Positions 53,249-62,822 of a stretch of DNA of 64,000 nucleotides are shown piece after piece. The DNA lies in contig NZ_JAGHRB010000006.1 in assembly GCF_017743995.1 (NCBI RefSeq), positions 62,001 through 126,000 of the forward strand, written 5' to 3'. The notes under the pieces are model-generated. The model saw only the letters and a program-made list of their open reading frames with translations. It made no database searches and was not told the DNA's origin. How positions within the stretch are numbered: the first letter of the stretch is position 1; each line of letters starts with the position of its first letter. A program made the position numbers and the translations under genes. The stretch comes from Ruegeria sp. R13_0. GTDB taxonomy: Bacteria > Pseudomonadota > Alphaproteobacteria > Rhodobacterales > Rhodobacteraceae.

Positions 53249-53847
53249 CGCGCAACGCGCAGGGTTAGGTTGATCCGCCCGCCCTTGGGCAGCAGTTTGG
53301 ATGACTTGAACCGGATGCGGTCTACGCCGTGATAGGTCAATCGCGCTGGGCCGCCCATGATCACCACATCGCCCGAGTTCAGCCAGAGGGATTCCGTCTT
53401 GCCTCCGCGTGTTGTGTTGCCGATGCGGAACAGCGCATCATCGCCGAGTGAGACCGACAGCACGGGCCAAGAAAAATCGGCCTCATCTTTGTCCTGATGC
53501 AGGCCCATCCTGGCGTCTTCGCCGTAGTAGTTGATCAGGCAGCAATCCGGTGCGCGATCACGCCCTACCAGATCCTGCCAGATCGCAAGGACAGGTTCGG
53601 GGATCTCGGGCCAGTCCATGCCTTTGGGATGCTGGTCCTGATAGCGGTAGCCCGCCTTGTCCGTCACCCAGCCCAAATCTCCGGCAGACGTCATGCGCAC
53701 CGACATTTCTTTGCCCGATGGTGTCATGGGGCGGAACAGGGGTGCGGATTTCAGAATCGGGCGAAGCGCGTCTATCAGCCGGCGCTGGGCGGCATTGTCC
53801 AGATAGCCCTTCCTGATCTCAAATCCCCGTAAAAGCAGCCGAGCCAT
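53245..53847 (-). CDS. alkB: AlkB-type alpha-ketoglutarate dioxygenase
   Basis: Removes alkyl groups from damaged DNA bases with Fe(II) and 2-oxoglutarate. The ATG at 53847 gives 200 residues. The iron ligands are His117, Asp119 (HQD) and His173, and the 2-oxoglutarate arginines are Arg191 and Arg197 in GGRINLTLRVAR. INYYGEDARMGLHQDKDE is the standard AlkB motif. A methyltransferase Ada is not adjacent. It is convergent with the permease and divergent from dnaK. Confidence 0.94.
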   Translation of the reverse strand: MARLLLRGFEIRKGYLDNAAQRRLIDALRPILKSAPLFRPMTPSGKEMSVRMTSAGDLGWVTDKAGYRYQDQHPKGMDWPEIPEPVLAIWQDLVGRDRAPDCCLINYYGEDARMGLHQDKDEADFSWPVLSVSLGDDALFRIGNTTRGGKTESLWLNSGDVVIMGGPARLTYHGVDRIRFKSSKLLPKGGRINLTLRVAR

Positions 53848-53921
53848 GCCGGATTCCCCATTCCTTACCAAATCCTTGCCAAAAAAGGCCGCAGATTCCC
53901 GAAAACCTGCGATTTACAGTG

Positions 53922-53953
53922 CTTGCAGGCCTCTGGTCCGGCCCTTATATACG
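53922..53953 (+). promoter_or_regulatory. sigma-32 (RpoH)-type promoter of dnaK-dnaJ
   Basis: CTTG at 53922-53925, an 18-bp spacer and CTTATATACG at 53944-53953. The latter matches the alphaproteobacterial heat-shock -10 pattern CYTATNTNNG at all positions. It lies 108 bases before the dnaK start. No CIRCE is seen in the 214-bp gap. Confidence 0.7.
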
Positions 53954-54061
53954 CCGGGACGCGCGATGGTGTAGTGCTGTCGCGCACATCAGATCGGGGA
54001 CAGGATGCCATAACGGGTCCGGCCCTCGGGACATCGCCTTGAAGAGAAAGGGATTGAAAAT

Positions 54062-55969
54062 ATGGGAAAAGTAATCGGGATTGACCTCGGAACCACCAAC
54101 TCGTGTGTCGCGATCATGGATGGCTCGCAGCCGAAGGTCATCGAAAACGCCGAAGGGGCGCGGACCACGCCCTCGATCGTCGCCTTTACTGAAGATGAGC
54201 GACTGGTCGGTCAGCCTGCAAAACGTCAGGCGGTCACCAACCCCGACAACACGATCTTTGGCGTCAAGCGCCTGATCGGTCGTCGTGTGGATGATGCCGA
54301 AGTCGAAAAAGACAAGAAAATGGTGCCGTATGCCATCGTGAATGGCGGCAACGGCGACGCGTGGGTTGAAGCCCGCGGTGAAAAGTACTCCCCAAGCCAG
54401 ATCTCGGCCTTCACTCTGGGCAAGATGAAGGAAACCGCCGAGAGCTATCTGGGTGAGGAAGTCACACAGGCGGTTATCACCGTGCCGGCATATTTTAACG
54501 ATGCTCAGCGTCAGGCCACCAAAGATGCTGGTAAAATCGCCGGTCTGGAAGTGCTGCGGATCATCAACGAACCGACAGCGGCTGCTCTGGCCTATGGTCT
54601 GGACAAGGAAGAAACCCAAACCATCGCGGTTTATGACCTTGGTGGCGGTACCTTCGACGTGACCATTCTGGAAATCGACGACGGGTTGTTCGAAGTCAAA
54701 TCGACCAACGGTGACACCTTCCTGGGTGGCGAAGACTTTGACATGCGCATCGTCAACTACCTGGCGGAAGAGTTCAAAAAAGAACACGGTGTCGATCTGT
54801 CCAGCGACAAGATGGCGCTGCAGCGTCTGAAAGAAGCTGCTGAAAAAGCCAAGATCGAGCTGTCTTCGACCTCGCAAACCGAAATCAACCAGCCGTTCAT
54901 CTCGATGGGCTCGAACGGCCAGCCGCTGCACATGGTCATGAAACTGACCCGTGCCAAGCTGGAATCGCTGGTGGGCGACTTGATCAAGAAGTCGATGAAG
55001 CCTTGCCAGGCCGCCCTGAAAGACGCGGGCCTGTCGGCTGGCGATGTGGACGAAGTTGTTCTGGTCGGTGGCATGACCCGGATGCCGAAAGTGATCGAAG
55101 AGGTCACCAAGTTCTTCGGTAAAGAGCCCCACAAAGGCGTGAACCCGGACGAAGTGGTTGCCATGGGCGCGGCTATCCAAGCCGGTGTTCTGCAGGGCGA
55201 CGTCAAAGACGTGGTTCTGCTGGACGTGACCCCACTGTCGCTGGGTATTGAGACGCTGGGTGGCGTGTTCACCCGCCTGATCGACCGTAACACCACGATC
55301 CCGACCAAGAAGTCTCAGGTCTTCTCGACCGCCGAGGACAACCAGAACGCCGTGACCATCCGCGTGTTCCAGGGTGAGCGTGAAATGGCTGCGGACAACA
55401 AGATCCTGGGTCAGTTCAACCTCGAAGATATCCCGCCGGCACCGCGCGGTATGCCTCAGATCGAGGTGACTTTTGACATCGACGCCAACGGCATTGTCTC
55501 GGTTTCGGCCAAGGACAAAGGCACCGGCAAAGAGCAGAAGATCACCATCCAGGCTTCGGGCGGTCTGTCCGATGAGGACATCGAAAAGATGGTCAAGGAC
55601 GCCGAAGAGAACGCGGAAGCCGACAAGGAACGCCGCGAGCTGGTCGACGCCAAGAACCAGGCGGAAAGCCTCATCCATTCGACCGAGAAGTCGATGGAAG
55701 AGCACTCCGACAAGGTCGATCCGACCACGATCGAAGCGATCGAGCTGGCAATTGCCGCGCTGAAAGACGAGTTGGAAACCGAGAACGCCGACAAGATCAA
55801 GTCTGGCATCCAGAACGTCACCGAAGCTGCTATGAAGCTGGGCGAAGCCATCTACAAGGCGCAAGCCGAAGAGGGCGAGGAAGAGCCTGCAGCAGCAGAC
55901 GCAGGTCCTGCGGATGATGACATTGTCGACGCCGAGTTCGAAGATCTGGACGACGACAAGCGTAAGTAA
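54062..55969 (+). CDS. dnaK: molecular chaperone DnaK (Hsp70)
   Basis: ATP-dependent folding chaperone. The 635-residue protein has the N-terminal ATPase signature [25 protein letters not shown] near residue 195, VGGMTRMP near residue 340, and the substrate-binding domain with lid; the C-terminus is acidic and ends in [11 protein letters not shown]. GrpE is at 18.7 kb and DnaJ follows 74 bp downstream, on the same strand. The leader has a sigma-32-type promoter. A long antisense open frame exists and is discussed under rejected items. Confidence 0.97.
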   Translation: MGKVIGIDLGTTNSCVAIMDGSQPKVIENAEGARTTPSIVAFTEDERLVGQPAKRQAVTNPDNTIFGVKRLIGRRVDDAEVEKDKKMVPYAIVNGGNGDAWVEARGEKYSPSQISAFTLGKMKETAESYLGEEVTQAVITVPAYFNDAQRQATKDAGKIAGLEVLRIINEPTAAALAYGLDKEETQTIAVYDLGGGTFDVTILEIDDGLFEVKSTNGDTFLGGEDFDMRIVNYLAEEFKKEHGVDLSSDKMALQRLKEAAEKAKIELSSTSQTEINQPFISMGSNGQPLHMVMKLTRAKLESLVGDLIKKSMKPCQAALKDAGLSAGDVDEVVLVGGMTRMPKVIEEVTKFFGKEPHKGVNPDEVVAMGAAIQAGVLQGDVKDVVLLDVTPLSLGIETLGGVFTRLIDRNTTIPTKKSQVFSTAEDNQNAVTIRVFQGEREMAADNKILGQFNLEDIPPAPRGMPQIEVTFDIDANGIVSVSAKDKGTGKEQKITIQASGGLSDEDIEKMVKDAEENAEADKERRELVDAKNQAESLIHSTEKSMEEHSDKVDPTTIEAIELAIAALKDELETENADKIKSGIQNVTEAAMKLGEAIYKAQAEEGEEEPAAADAGPADDDIVDAEFEDLDDDKRK

Positions 55970-56043
55970 CCGGTAACCGGGCCAATCTGGGCCGGTCCGC
56001 TTGCCGGGCCGGCCCGATTACGTTGAGGCAGAAGGGAAAACTG

Positions 56044-57192
56044 ATGTCAAAACGCGACTACTATGATGTGCTTGGTGTCACCAAGGGCGCATCTGCGGAT
56101 GAGATCAAGAAAGGTTTTCGCAAGAAAGCCAAAGAATTGCATCCCGACCGCAACAAAGACAACCCGGATGCCGAGGCGCAGTTCAAAGAAGCGAACGAAG
56201 CCTATGACGTGCTGCGCGATGCTGACAAAAAAGCCGCCTATGACCGCTTTGGTCACGCCGCCTTTGAAAACGGCATGGGCGGCGGTGGCCGTCCGGGCGG
56301 CGGCTTCGGTCAGGGTGACTTCTCCAGCGCGTTCTCGGATGTGTTCGACGATCTGTTCGGCGATTTCATGGGCGGCCAACGTGGTGGTGGTGGCGGACGT
56401 CGCGCAGCACGCGGGTCCGACCTGCGCTATAACCTGCGCGTCACGCTGGAAGAGGCGTTTTCGGGCCTACAGAAAACCATCAACGTTCCTGCCGCCGTTG
56501 CTTGTTCGGCCTGTGACGGCTCGGGCGCTGAGGGTGGTGTAGAACCTACGACATGTCCGACTTGCTCTGGCATGGGTAAAGTTCGGGCGCAGCAAGGGTT
56601 CTTTACCGTTGAGCGGACTTGTCCGACCTGTTCGGGCCTTGGGCAGATCATCAAAAACCCCTGTAAATCCTGCAATGGCGCGGGTCGTGTGGAAAAAGAA
56701 CGCGCGCTGTCGGTCAATATCCCAGCTGGTGTTGAGACCGGTACACGCATCCGCCTGGCGGGAGAGGGTGAGGCCGGGATGCGCGGCGGCCCTCCGGGTG
56801 ACCTCTATATCTTTGTTGAGGTCTCGGATCACAAACTGTTCGAACGCGACAGCGTGAACCTCTATTGCCGCGTGCCTGTCAGCATGGCCAAGGCCGCGCT
56901 GGGCGGGTCCATCGAGGTGCCGACCATTGATGGCGGGCGAGGACGGGTGCAGATCCCGGCGGGCAGCCAATCCGGTCGCCAAATGCGCCTACGCGGCAAA
57001 GGTATGCCCGCGTTGCGGGGTGGTGGCATCGGTGACATGTTCATCGAACTGGCTGTGGAAACACCGGTCAACCTCACCTCTCGCCAGAAAGAGCTCTTGC
57101 GGGAGTTTGATGATTTGGGTGAGGATAACCACCCAGAATCAAAAAGCTTTTTCTCATCCGTTAAGTCCTTCTGGGACGGGATGAAAAGCTAA
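56044..57192 (+). CDS. dnaJ: chaperone protein DnaJ
   Basis: Hsp40 co-chaperone. The ATG at 56044 gives 382 residues. The J-domain has HPD at 33-35, then a Gly/Phe-rich linker ([17 protein letters not shown]), and the four zinc-finger repeats [24 protein letters not shown] and CKSCNGAG. The C-terminal peptide-binding domains follow. It is full length, class I. A hairpin terminator ends the operon. Confidence 0.96.
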   Translation: MSKRDYYDVLGVTKGASADEIKKGFRKKAKELHPDRNKDNPDAEAQFKEANEAYDVLRDADKKAAYDRFGHAAFENGMGGGGRPGGGFGQGDFSSAFSDVFDDLFGDFMGGQRGGGGGRRAARGSDLRYNLRVTLEEAFSGLQKTINVPAAVACSACDGSGAEGGVEPTTCPTCSGMGKVRAQQGFFTVERTCPTCSGLGQIIKNPCKSCNGAGRVEKERALSVNIPAGVETGTRIRLAGEGEAGMRGGPPGDLYIFVEVSDHKLFERDSVNLYCRVPVSMAKAALGGSIEVPTIDGGRGRVQIPAGSQSGRQMRLRGKGMPALRGGGIGDMFIELAVETPVNLTSRQKELLREFDDLGEDNHPESKSFFSSVKSFWDGMKS

Positions 57193-57195
57193 ATT

Positions 57196-57226
57196 CAGGC
57201 CGCTTTAATTGGGGCGGCCTGTTCGT
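57196..57226 (+). terminator. rho-independent terminator of dnaKJ
   Basis: CAGGCCGC (57196-57203) pairs with GCGGCCTG (57214-57221); TTCGTTTTG follows. It starts 3 bases after the dnaJ stop. Confidence 0.75.
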
Positions 57227-57263
57227 TTTGGGGGCTCTTCCCCCGTCGCCCTACGGGCGCCTC

Positions 57264-57330
57264 CTCCGGGATATTTCTGGCCAGATGAATGGAGGATCCT
57301 TTCCTTCATCTGGCTAAAAATATCTCGGAG
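57264..57330. repeat. long imperfect palindrome between dnaJ and the thi operon
   Basis: Arms of about 30 bases (57264-57293 and 57301-57330) match at 25 of 30 positions, with a 7-base loop. The words CTCCGGGATATTT and CCAGATGAA are conspicuous. A second small hairpin GCGAGGC/GCCTCGC follows at 57332-57348. The CTCCGG...TATTT pattern echoes the hrcA-grpE terminator. It may be a member of a dispersed repeat family. The rest of this 399-base gap up to thiD holds the dnaJ terminator, the riboswitch and a weak promoter (TTGGGG-N16-AATAAG at 57379-57406). Confidence 0.6.
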
Positions 57331-57446
57331 CGCGAGGCAGAGCCTCGCTGAGTCCTGAACGCGCCATTTTTTACCTCCGTTGGGGCTGCAAAACTCAACC
57401 GAATAAGACTTGATTTTTTCCAACTGCCCTGAGATTGTCCGCGCCA

Positions 57447-57535
57447 ACCGTTGGGGTGCCCTTATCGAAGGGCTGAGAGGCGCCAAGCGCTAACCCATCG
57501 AACCTGATCCGGGCAATTCCGGCGTAGGGAACGGT
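57447..57535 (+). promoter_or_regulatory. TPP riboswitch (THI element)
   Basis: The outer stem is ACCGTT (57447-57452) with AACGGT (57530-57535). Inside are GGGGTGCC, the conserved CTGAGA (57473-57478), ACCTGAT (57502-57508) and GCGTAGGGAA. Thiamin pyrophosphate binding represses the operon. A hairpin GTTGC (57565-57569) with GCAAC (57584-57588) encloses the GGAG ribosome-binding site at 57581-57584, so the platform could act on translation; this part is inference. Confidence 0.93.
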
Positions 57536-57591
57536 CTAAAGCAAACAGACGTTTTCCATGCCCGGTTGCCCAAAATAGATGGAGCAACGAC

Positions 57592-58395
57592 GTGGCACCT
57601 ATTGCCTTGACCATAGCAGGATCCGACAGCGGCGGCGGCGCGGGCATTCAGGCCGATCTCAAGGCGATGTCGGCTTTGGGTGTTTTCGGGGCCAGCGTGA
57701 TCACCGCTGTTACTGCTCAGAACACGCAGGCGGTTACTGCCGTGCATGGTATCCCGTCCGAGGTCATCTCGGCCCAGATCCAAGCGGTGCTCAGCGATCT
57801 GGATGTGCGCGCCATCAAGATCGGAATGCTGGCGACGCCGGAGATTATTGAGACTGTGGCGCAGGGGATTTCCCGCTTTCAAGGGCCTGTCGTTCTGGAC
57901 CCCGTAATGATTGCGAAATCCGGTGATGCCCTGCTGGCCGATGAGGCGGTTCAGACCCTGCGCGATGTCTTGTTGCCTCGTGCGACGGTTCTGACGCCTA
58001 ACCTGCCCGAGGCGGCATGTTTGCTGGATCAAGGTGATGCCGACACGCCTGAGGCGATGGTTGATCAGGGGAAAGCTCTGTGTGCGCTGGGGGCACAAGC
58101 AGTTTTGATGAAGGGCGGTCATGGCAAGGGGGATGTGTGCCATGATCTGCTGATCGACGAAACCGGGGTGATTGCCGAATTTCAGGCCCCAAGGAAGGCC
58201 ACTCGAAACACCCATGGAACGGGTTGCACCCTGTCCTCATCCATCGCTGCCGGTTTGGCCAAGGACCTGACCCTTGTCGATGCTGTGGCGCAGGCGCATG
58301 AGTATCTGCAGGGCGCCATCATGCGAGCCGATGAGCTGAAGATCGGCGCGGGCCACGGACCTGTTCATCACTTCCACCGGGTTTGGCCTGCGTGA
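57592..58395 (+). CDS. thiD: hydroxymethylpyrimidine/phosphomethylpyrimidine kinase
   Basis: Phosphorylates HMP and HMP-P to HMP-PP for thiamin synthesis. The GTG start has GGAG at 57581-57584, 7 bp before it. The 267-residue protein has GSDSGGGAGIQADLK near residue 10, VLDPVMIAKSG, GGHGKGD and THGTGCTLSSSIAAGL near the C-terminus with the catalytic Cys/Gly region. First gene of the operon, directly under the TPP riboswitch. It overlaps thiO by 4 bp. Confidence 0.95.
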   Translation: MAPIALTIAGSDSGGGAGIQADLKAMSALGVFGASVITAVTAQNTQAVTAVHGIPSEVISAQIQAVLSDLDVRAIKIGMLATPEIIETVAQGISRFQGPVVLDPVMIAKSGDALLADEAVQTLRDVLLPRATVLTPNLPEAACLLDQGDADTPEAMVDQGKALCALGAQAVLMKGGHGKGDVCHDLLIDETGVIAEFQAPRKATRNTHGTGCTLSSSIAAGLAKDLTLVDAVAQAHEYLQGAIMRADELKIGAGHGPVHHFHRVWPA

Positions 58396-59369
58396 CCCTC
58401 TGGTCCGTCATAGGGGCCGGTGTTGCCGGTTTGGCCGTCGCGTCCGAGCTGGTCTCGCGCGGGGCAAAGGTGCAGGTTTTTGATCCCGGCGGCCCTCCGG
58501 GTCCGCATGGATGTTCCTGGTGGGCGGGCGGTATGCTGGCCCCGTGGTGCGAGTATGAAAACGCCGAGGAACCTGTCCTCAGGCTCGGTCAATCCGCCAT
58601 CGAGTGGTGGGCCTCCCGAACACATGTGCACCGATGCGGTACTCTGGTCGTGGCCAATGCGCGGGACCTTCCGGATTTACGCAGGTTTGCTCGTCGGACG
58701 AGTTCCTATTCCGAGGTAGATCGGGCGAAAATCTCCGAATTAGAGCCTGATTTGCATGGCTTCGGAAAGGGATTGTACTTCGATCAAGAAGCGCATCTTG
58801 ACCCCCGTCAGTCGTTGCTGGACCTGCACCGAGGTCTCAAAGACAAGGGCGTAGAATTCCATCGCAAACTCGCACCTGCGCAGCTGGAAAACGCTATAGA
58901 CTGCCGAGGGTTTCACGCGCGGGAATACCTGCATGATCTGCGTGGCGTAAAGGGCGAGATGCTGGTTGTGCGGTGCCCCGATGTGACGCTGAACCGTCCA
59001 GTGCGCCTGCTGCACCCGCGGATGCCACTCTACATCGTCCCGCGTGGTGAGGGCATTTACATGCTGGGCGCGACCATGATCGAAAGCGAAGATAGCAGCC
59101 GGATCACCGCGCGCTCAATGCTGGAACTGCTCAGCGCGGCATACGCTTTGAACCCGGCCTTTGGTGAGGCTGAGGTGCTGGAAATCGGCGTCGATCTGCG
59201 CCCTGCCTTTCCCGACAACCTGCCGCGTATCCGGCGCTTGGGCCGGACGATCTATGCCAATGGCCTTTACCGCCACGGCTACCTGTTGGCCCCTGCCTTG
59301 GCACAGGGCGTGGCCGATCTGGCGCTTGAGAACAAACATTCGGAGATGGTCGATGAAGATCGTGCTTAA
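58392..59369 (+). CDS. thiO: glycine oxidase ThiO
   Basis: An FAD enzyme that oxidises glycine to the iminoglyoxylate used for thiazole formation in thiamin synthesis. The GTG at 58392 forms a GTGA overlap with the thiD stop; 325 residues. The N-terminal FAD fold has SVIGAGVAGLAVASELVSRG and HGCSWWAGGMLAPW; YIVPRGEGIYMLGATM and RHGYLLAPALAQG are the C-terminal ThiO blocks. Its end overlaps thiS by 17 bp. Confidence 0.92.
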   Translation: MTLWSVIGAGVAGLAVASELVSRGAKVQVFDPGGPPGPHGCSWWAGGMLAPWCEYENAEEPVLRLGQSAIEWWASRTHVHRCGTLVVANARDLPDLRRFARRTSSYSEVDRAKISELEPDLHGFGKGLYFDQEAHLDPRQSLLDLHRGLKDKGVEFHRKLAPAQLENAIDCRGFHAREYLHDLRGVKGEMLVVRCPDVTLNRPVRLLHPRMPLYIVPRGEGIYMLGATMIESEDSSRITARSMLELLSAAYALNPAFGEAEVLEIGVDLRPAFPDNLPRIRRLGRTIYANGLYRHGYLLAPALAQGVADLALENKHSEMVDEDRA

Positions 59370-59547
59370 TGGCGACCCCAAGGAGGTAAAGGCCTCTACC
59401 TTGGCAAAGCTGCTAGAGGAATGCGGTTTCTCGGGCCGTGTCGCAACGGCGGTGAACGAGGAATTCGTGCCCTCCAGTCTACGCATTGCCCATGCCCTGT
59501 CTGAAGGTGACCGGGTCGAAATCCTGTCGCCGATGCAAGGAGGGTGA
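59353..59547 (+). CDS. thiS: sulfur carrier protein ThiS
   Basis: A 64-residue ubiquitin-like protein that carries sulfur as a C-terminal thiocarboxylate to thiazole synthase. It starts at ATG 59353 ([15 protein letters not shown]) inside the end of thiO and ends in the diagnostic Gly-Gly (QGG). [13 protein letters not shown] is the standard C-terminus. Activation is by ThiF, encoded four genes further along. Confidence 0.94.
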   Translation: MKIVLNGDPKEVKASTLAKLLEECGFSGRVATAVNEEFVPSSLRIAHALSEGDRVEILSPMQGG

Positions 59548-59549
59548 GG

Positions 59550-60314
59550 ATGAAAAGCTTCTATGGCGTCGATCTGCCCAACCCGCTGATGCTGGGCACC
59601 GCGCAGTATCCCAGCCCTGCTGTCCTCGAACAGGCGTTCCGCGATAGCGGCGCGGGTGTGGCGACGGTCTCACTGCGGCGGGAATCGGGGGCCGGGCAGA
59701 CTTTTTGGCAGATGATCCGTGATCTGGGCGTGCTGGTGCTGCCCAACACCGCCGGGTGTCATACGGTGAAAGAGGCGGTGACTACCGCACATATGGCGCG
59801 CGAAGTGTTTGAGACCAAGTGGATCAAACTGGAGCTGATCGGCCATACCGACAGTTTGCAGCCGGACGTCTTCCAGCTGGTCGAAGCCGCGCGCATCCTG
59901 ACCGAGGACGGGTTCGAGGTCTTCCCTTACACCACCGACGACCTGATCGTGGGCGAGCGGTTGCTCGAGGCCGGGTGCGAGGTTCTGATGCCCTGGGGTG
60001 CGCCCATCGGCTCGGGCCGGGGGCTGAACAATGAATACGCCCTGCGCGCGATGCGGGCCGAGTTCCCGGATGTGTCGCTGGTGATTGATGCTGGGATCGG
60101 CCTGCCCAGCCATGCGGCCCGCGCGATGGAGCTGGGATATGACGCGGTATTGCTGAACACAGCCGTCGCTCGCGCTGGTGATCCGGCGTTGATGGCAAAG
60201 GCCATGATGCGTGCGGTTGAGGCCGGGCAGCTGGCCCATCAGGCCGACCCGATCGAGGCTCGGGACATGGCCGAACCCTCAACCCCCGTCGTTGGAAAGG
60301 CGTTCCTGTCATGA
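59550..60314 (+). CDS. thiG: thiazole synthase ThiG
   Basis: Builds the thiazole phosphate from DXP, iminoglycine and ThiS-thiocarboxylate. The ATG at 59550 has AAGGAGG at 59538-59544; an in-frame GTG at 59544 is less likely. The 254-residue TIM-barrel protein has [24 protein letters not shown] with the Schiff-base lysine region, [16 protein letters not shown] and [30 protein letters not shown]. It overlaps thiE by 4 bp. Confidence 0.95.
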   Translation: MKSFYGVDLPNPLMLGTAQYPSPAVLEQAFRDSGAGVATVSLRRESGAGQTFWQMIRDLGVLVLPNTAGCHTVKEAVTTAHMAREVFETKWIKLELIGHTDSLQPDVFQLVEAARILTEDGFEVFPYTTDDLIVGERLLEAGCEVLMPWGAPIGSGRGLNNEYALRAMRAEFPDVSLVIDAGIGLPSHAARAMELGYDAVLLNTAVARAGDPALMAKAMMRAVEAGQLAHQADPIEARDMAEPSTPVVGKAFLS

Positions 60315-60907
60315 GCTTGGACCGTTTCTACCCGATCTTTGACCACTCGGACTGGCTGCGGCGGATGCTGCCCTTAGGTGTAAAGCTGGTACAGCTGCGC
60401 ATGAAGGATCAGCCGGACGATGTTGTCCAAGCCGAGATCGCGACCTCTCGCGATTCGTGCAAGCAGCATGGCGCGGTTCTGGTGGTGAATGACTATTGGC
60501 AGGCCGCCATTGATGCGGGTTGCGACTGGATTCATCTAGGGCAGGAAGATCTGGACGATGCCGACCTCAAGGCGATCCGAAAAGCGGGTCTAAAGCTGGG
60601 CGTTTCTACCCATGACGATGATGAGCTAGAGCGCGTTCTGGCCATGGACCCCGACTATGTCGCGCTGGGTCCGGTCTATCCTACGATCCTGAAAAAGATG
60701 AAGTGGGAGCAGCAGGGCCTGCCGCGCGTCACCGAGTGGAAGGCCCGTGTGGGTGATATTCCTCTGGTCGGGATCGGCGGTATGAGCGTCGAACGCGCGC
60801 CCGGCGTGCTTGAGGCAGGGGCGGACATCGTTTCGGTCGTTACGGACATTACCCTGAACGCCGACCCCGAGGCGCGGGTACGTCAGTGGATCGAGGCCAC
60901 TAGATGA
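60311..60907 (+). CDS. thiE: thiamin-phosphate synthase ThiE
   Basis: Couples HMP-PP and thiazole phosphate to thiamin phosphate. The 198-residue barrel has [49 protein letters not shown] and VALGPVYPT, then [24 protein letters not shown] for phosphate binding. The length is on the short side of the family. ATGA overlap with thiG and thiF on either side. Confidence 0.94.
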   Translation: MSLDRFYPIFDHSDWLRRMLPLGVKLVQLRMKDQPDDVVQAEIATSRDSCKQHGAVLVVNDYWQAAIDAGCDWIHLGQEDLDDADLKAIRKAGLKLGVSTHDDDELERVLAMDPDYVALGPVYPTILKKMKWEQQGLPRVTEWKARVGDIPLVGIGGMSVERAPGVLEAGADIVSVVTDITLNADPEARVRQWIEATR

Positions 60908-61866
60908 GCCGCTACGCTCGCCAGATGATCCTGCCTGAGGTGGGGGCCGAAGGGCAAGCGCGCCTGTCCAAGGCGCGGGTTCTGGTTGTCGGGGCGGGCG
61001 GTTTGGCGGCCCCGGTCCTGCCTTTGCTGGCTGGGGCGGGTGTTGGCCATCTGACGATCCTCGATGCGGACGACGTGGCCCTGTCGAACCTGCATCGGCA
61101 GACGCTGTTTACCGAGGCCGATTGCGGACGCCCAAAGGCCGAAGTTGCAGCAGATCGCTGCCGTGCTTTGAATTCTGATATCAACGTCGTGGCGCTAAAA
61201 CAGGCTCTAACAAGCGAAAATGCGGCCGGTTTTGTTTCGCAGGCCGATCTGATCCTAGACTGTGCGGACAGCTATGCCGCCAGCTACACCCTGTCGGATA
61301 TCTGCCTGACCTTGGGCAAACCACTGGTCAGCGCCTCGGTGCTGGGCCTGTCTGGCTATGTCGGAGCGTTCTGCGGCGGTGCGCCGTCACTGCGGGCCGT
61401 GTTCCCCGAAGCCCCGACCAGCGGGGCGAGCTGTGCCACGGCAGGTGTGCTGGGGCCAGTCGTGGGCATGGTCGGTGCGATGCAGGCGCAGATGGCACTG
61501 GCTTTGATCCTGGGTCTCGACCCGTCGCCTCTTGGCCAGATGGTGCAGTTGGATGCCCAGACCTTCCGAAGCTCCAGCTTCCGCTTTGATGCAGCGCCCG
61601 AGCCTGAGCAGTCCTTCGCCTTCGTGGCCGCATCGCAGCTGTCCTCAGAGGATGTGATTGTTGAGCTTCGGAGTGAAGACGAAGCTCCTCAACCCATCCA
61701 CCCCCTGGCACGACGCCTAAGCGTAGAACACCTGAGATCAGAGCCTAACAAAGCGAAAAGGCTGGCTTTGTGCTGTGCAACCGGCCTGCGCGCCTGGCGC
61801 GCTGCTGAACAGATTGAACCGGATTGGCCGGGCGAGATTGTCCTCGTCGCGGCCTCAACCTCGTGA
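60904..61866 (+). CDS. thiF: ThiF-type adenylyltransferase with rhodanese-like tail
   Basis: Adenylates the C-terminus of ThiS. The 320-residue protein has the E1-type nucleotide fold: VVGAGGLAAPVLPLLAGAGVGHL near residue 28, DADDVALSNLHRQTLF, and the ASCATAGVLGPVVG region with the likely catalytic cysteine. Two features differ from E. coli ThiF. The zinc-binding CxxC pairs are not present (the first is replaced by SLRA). Residues from about 245 to the end form a rhodanese-like tail with LCCATGLRAWRAAE, in which Cys291 sits in a CxxGxR motif, as in MOCS3-type proteins. Confidence 0.88.
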   Translation: MSRYARQMILPEVGAEGQARLSKARVLVVGAGGLAAPVLPLLAGAGVGHLTILDADDVALSNLHRQTLFTEADCGRPKAEVAADRCRALNSDINVVALKQALTSENAAGFVSQADLILDCADSYAASYTLSDICLTLGKPLVSASVLGLSGYVGAFCGGAPSLRAVFPEAPTSGASCATAGVLGPVVGMVGAMQAQMALALILGLDPSPLGQMVQLDAQTFRSSSFRFDAAPEPEQSFAFVAASQLSSEDVIVELRSEDEAPQPIHPLARRLSVEHLRSEPNKAKRLALCCATGLRAWRAAEQIEPDWPGEIVLVAASTS

Positions 61867-61886
61867 GTGAAAAGGAAACGCGAGAC

Positions 61887-62822
61887 ATGAAAAAGCTGAT
61901 GACAGCCATCGCCCTTCTGGCCGCTGCGCCGGCCTGGGCCGAAGACAAGATGACCGTTCTGCTGGATTGGTTCATCAACCCCGATCATGGGCCCATCATC
62001 GTGGCGCAGGAAAACGGCTATTTCGCCGAGCAGGGCCTCAAGGTTGAGATCGTTCCCCCCGCTGACCCGTCCGCTCCGCCGCGTCTGGTGGCTGCTGGTC
62101 AGGCCGAACTTGCCGTATCCTATCAGCCGCAACTGCACCTGCAGATCCACGAAGGCCTGCCGCTGAAACGCGTCGGCACGCTGGTCGCGACTCCTTTGAA
62201 CTGCCTGTTGGTTCTGGAAGATGGCCCGATCAAGTCGCCTGCGGACCTGAAAGGCAAGAAAATCGGTTTCTCGGTCGCGGGCGTGGAAGAGGCTGTTCTG
62301 GGCACCGTTCTGGGCAAATACGATGTGACGCTGGACGATGTTGAACTGATCAACGTGAACTTCTCGCTCTCGCCGTCGCTGATGACCGGTCAGGTGGACG
62401 CGGTGATCGGTGCCTATCGGAACTTCGAGCTGAACCAGATGGATATCGAAAGCCGCCCCGGCACCTGCTTCTATATCGAGGAAGAGGGCGTGCCGTCCTA
62501 TGACGAGCTGATCTACGTTGCTAACCCCGAGACGATGGACAAGGACAAGATCGCGCGTTTCCTGGCAGCAACCGAAAAAGCGACCCAGTACATCGTCAAC
62601 AACCCGGAAAAAAGCTGGGAGATCTTCGCCGCGACGTCGCCCGAGTTGCAGGATGAGCTGAACGCCCGCGCCTGGGTCGACACTCTGCCGCGTTTCGCTC
62701 TGCGCCCGGCTGGTTTTGACGCAGGCCGCTACGCCCGTTTTGAAACCTTCCTGAACGAAAGCGGCATGATCGACAGCGTTCTGCCGGTCAGCGACATTAC
62801 GATCGACGTGACCGCGCAATGA
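61887..62822 (+). CDS. thiY: thiamin-pyrimidine ABC transporter substrate-binding protein ThiY
   Basis: A 311-residue periplasmic protein with a Sec signal (MKKLMTAIALLAAAPAWA). The body is of the NMT1/THI5-like fold: MTVLLDWFINPDHGPIIVAQENGYFAEQGL, GKKIGFSVAGVEEAVLG and GTCFYIEEEGVPSYDELIYV. ThiY in other bacteria binds N-formyl-aminomethyl-pyrimidine, a thiamin breakdown product. The identity rests on family resemblance and the position beside tenA and thiZ. Start 61887 follows AAAGGAAA. Confidence 0.9.
   Translation: MKKLMTAIALLAAAPAWAEDKMTVLLDWFINPDHGPIIVAQENGYFAEQGLKVEIVPPADPSAPPRLVAAGQAELAVSYQPQLHLQIHEGLPLKRVGTLVATPLNCLLVLEDGPIKSPADLKGKKIGFSVAGVEEAVLGTVLGKYDVTLDDVELINVNFSLSPSLMTGQVDAVIGAYRNFELNQMDIESRPGTCFYIEEEGVPSYDELIYVANPETMDKDKIARFLAATEKATQYIVNNPEKSWEIFAATSPELQDELNARAWVDTLPRFALRPAGFDAGRYARFETFLNESGMIDSVLPVSDITIDVTAQ

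Noticed and set aside
53945-55864. A 639-codon open frame antisense to dnaK
   Set aside because: Long antisense frames are a known by-product of dnaK codon use in GC-rich genomes and have been misannotated as glutamate dehydrogenase. The sequence is low in domain-like order and has no ribosome-binding site; dnaK on the other strand is certain.
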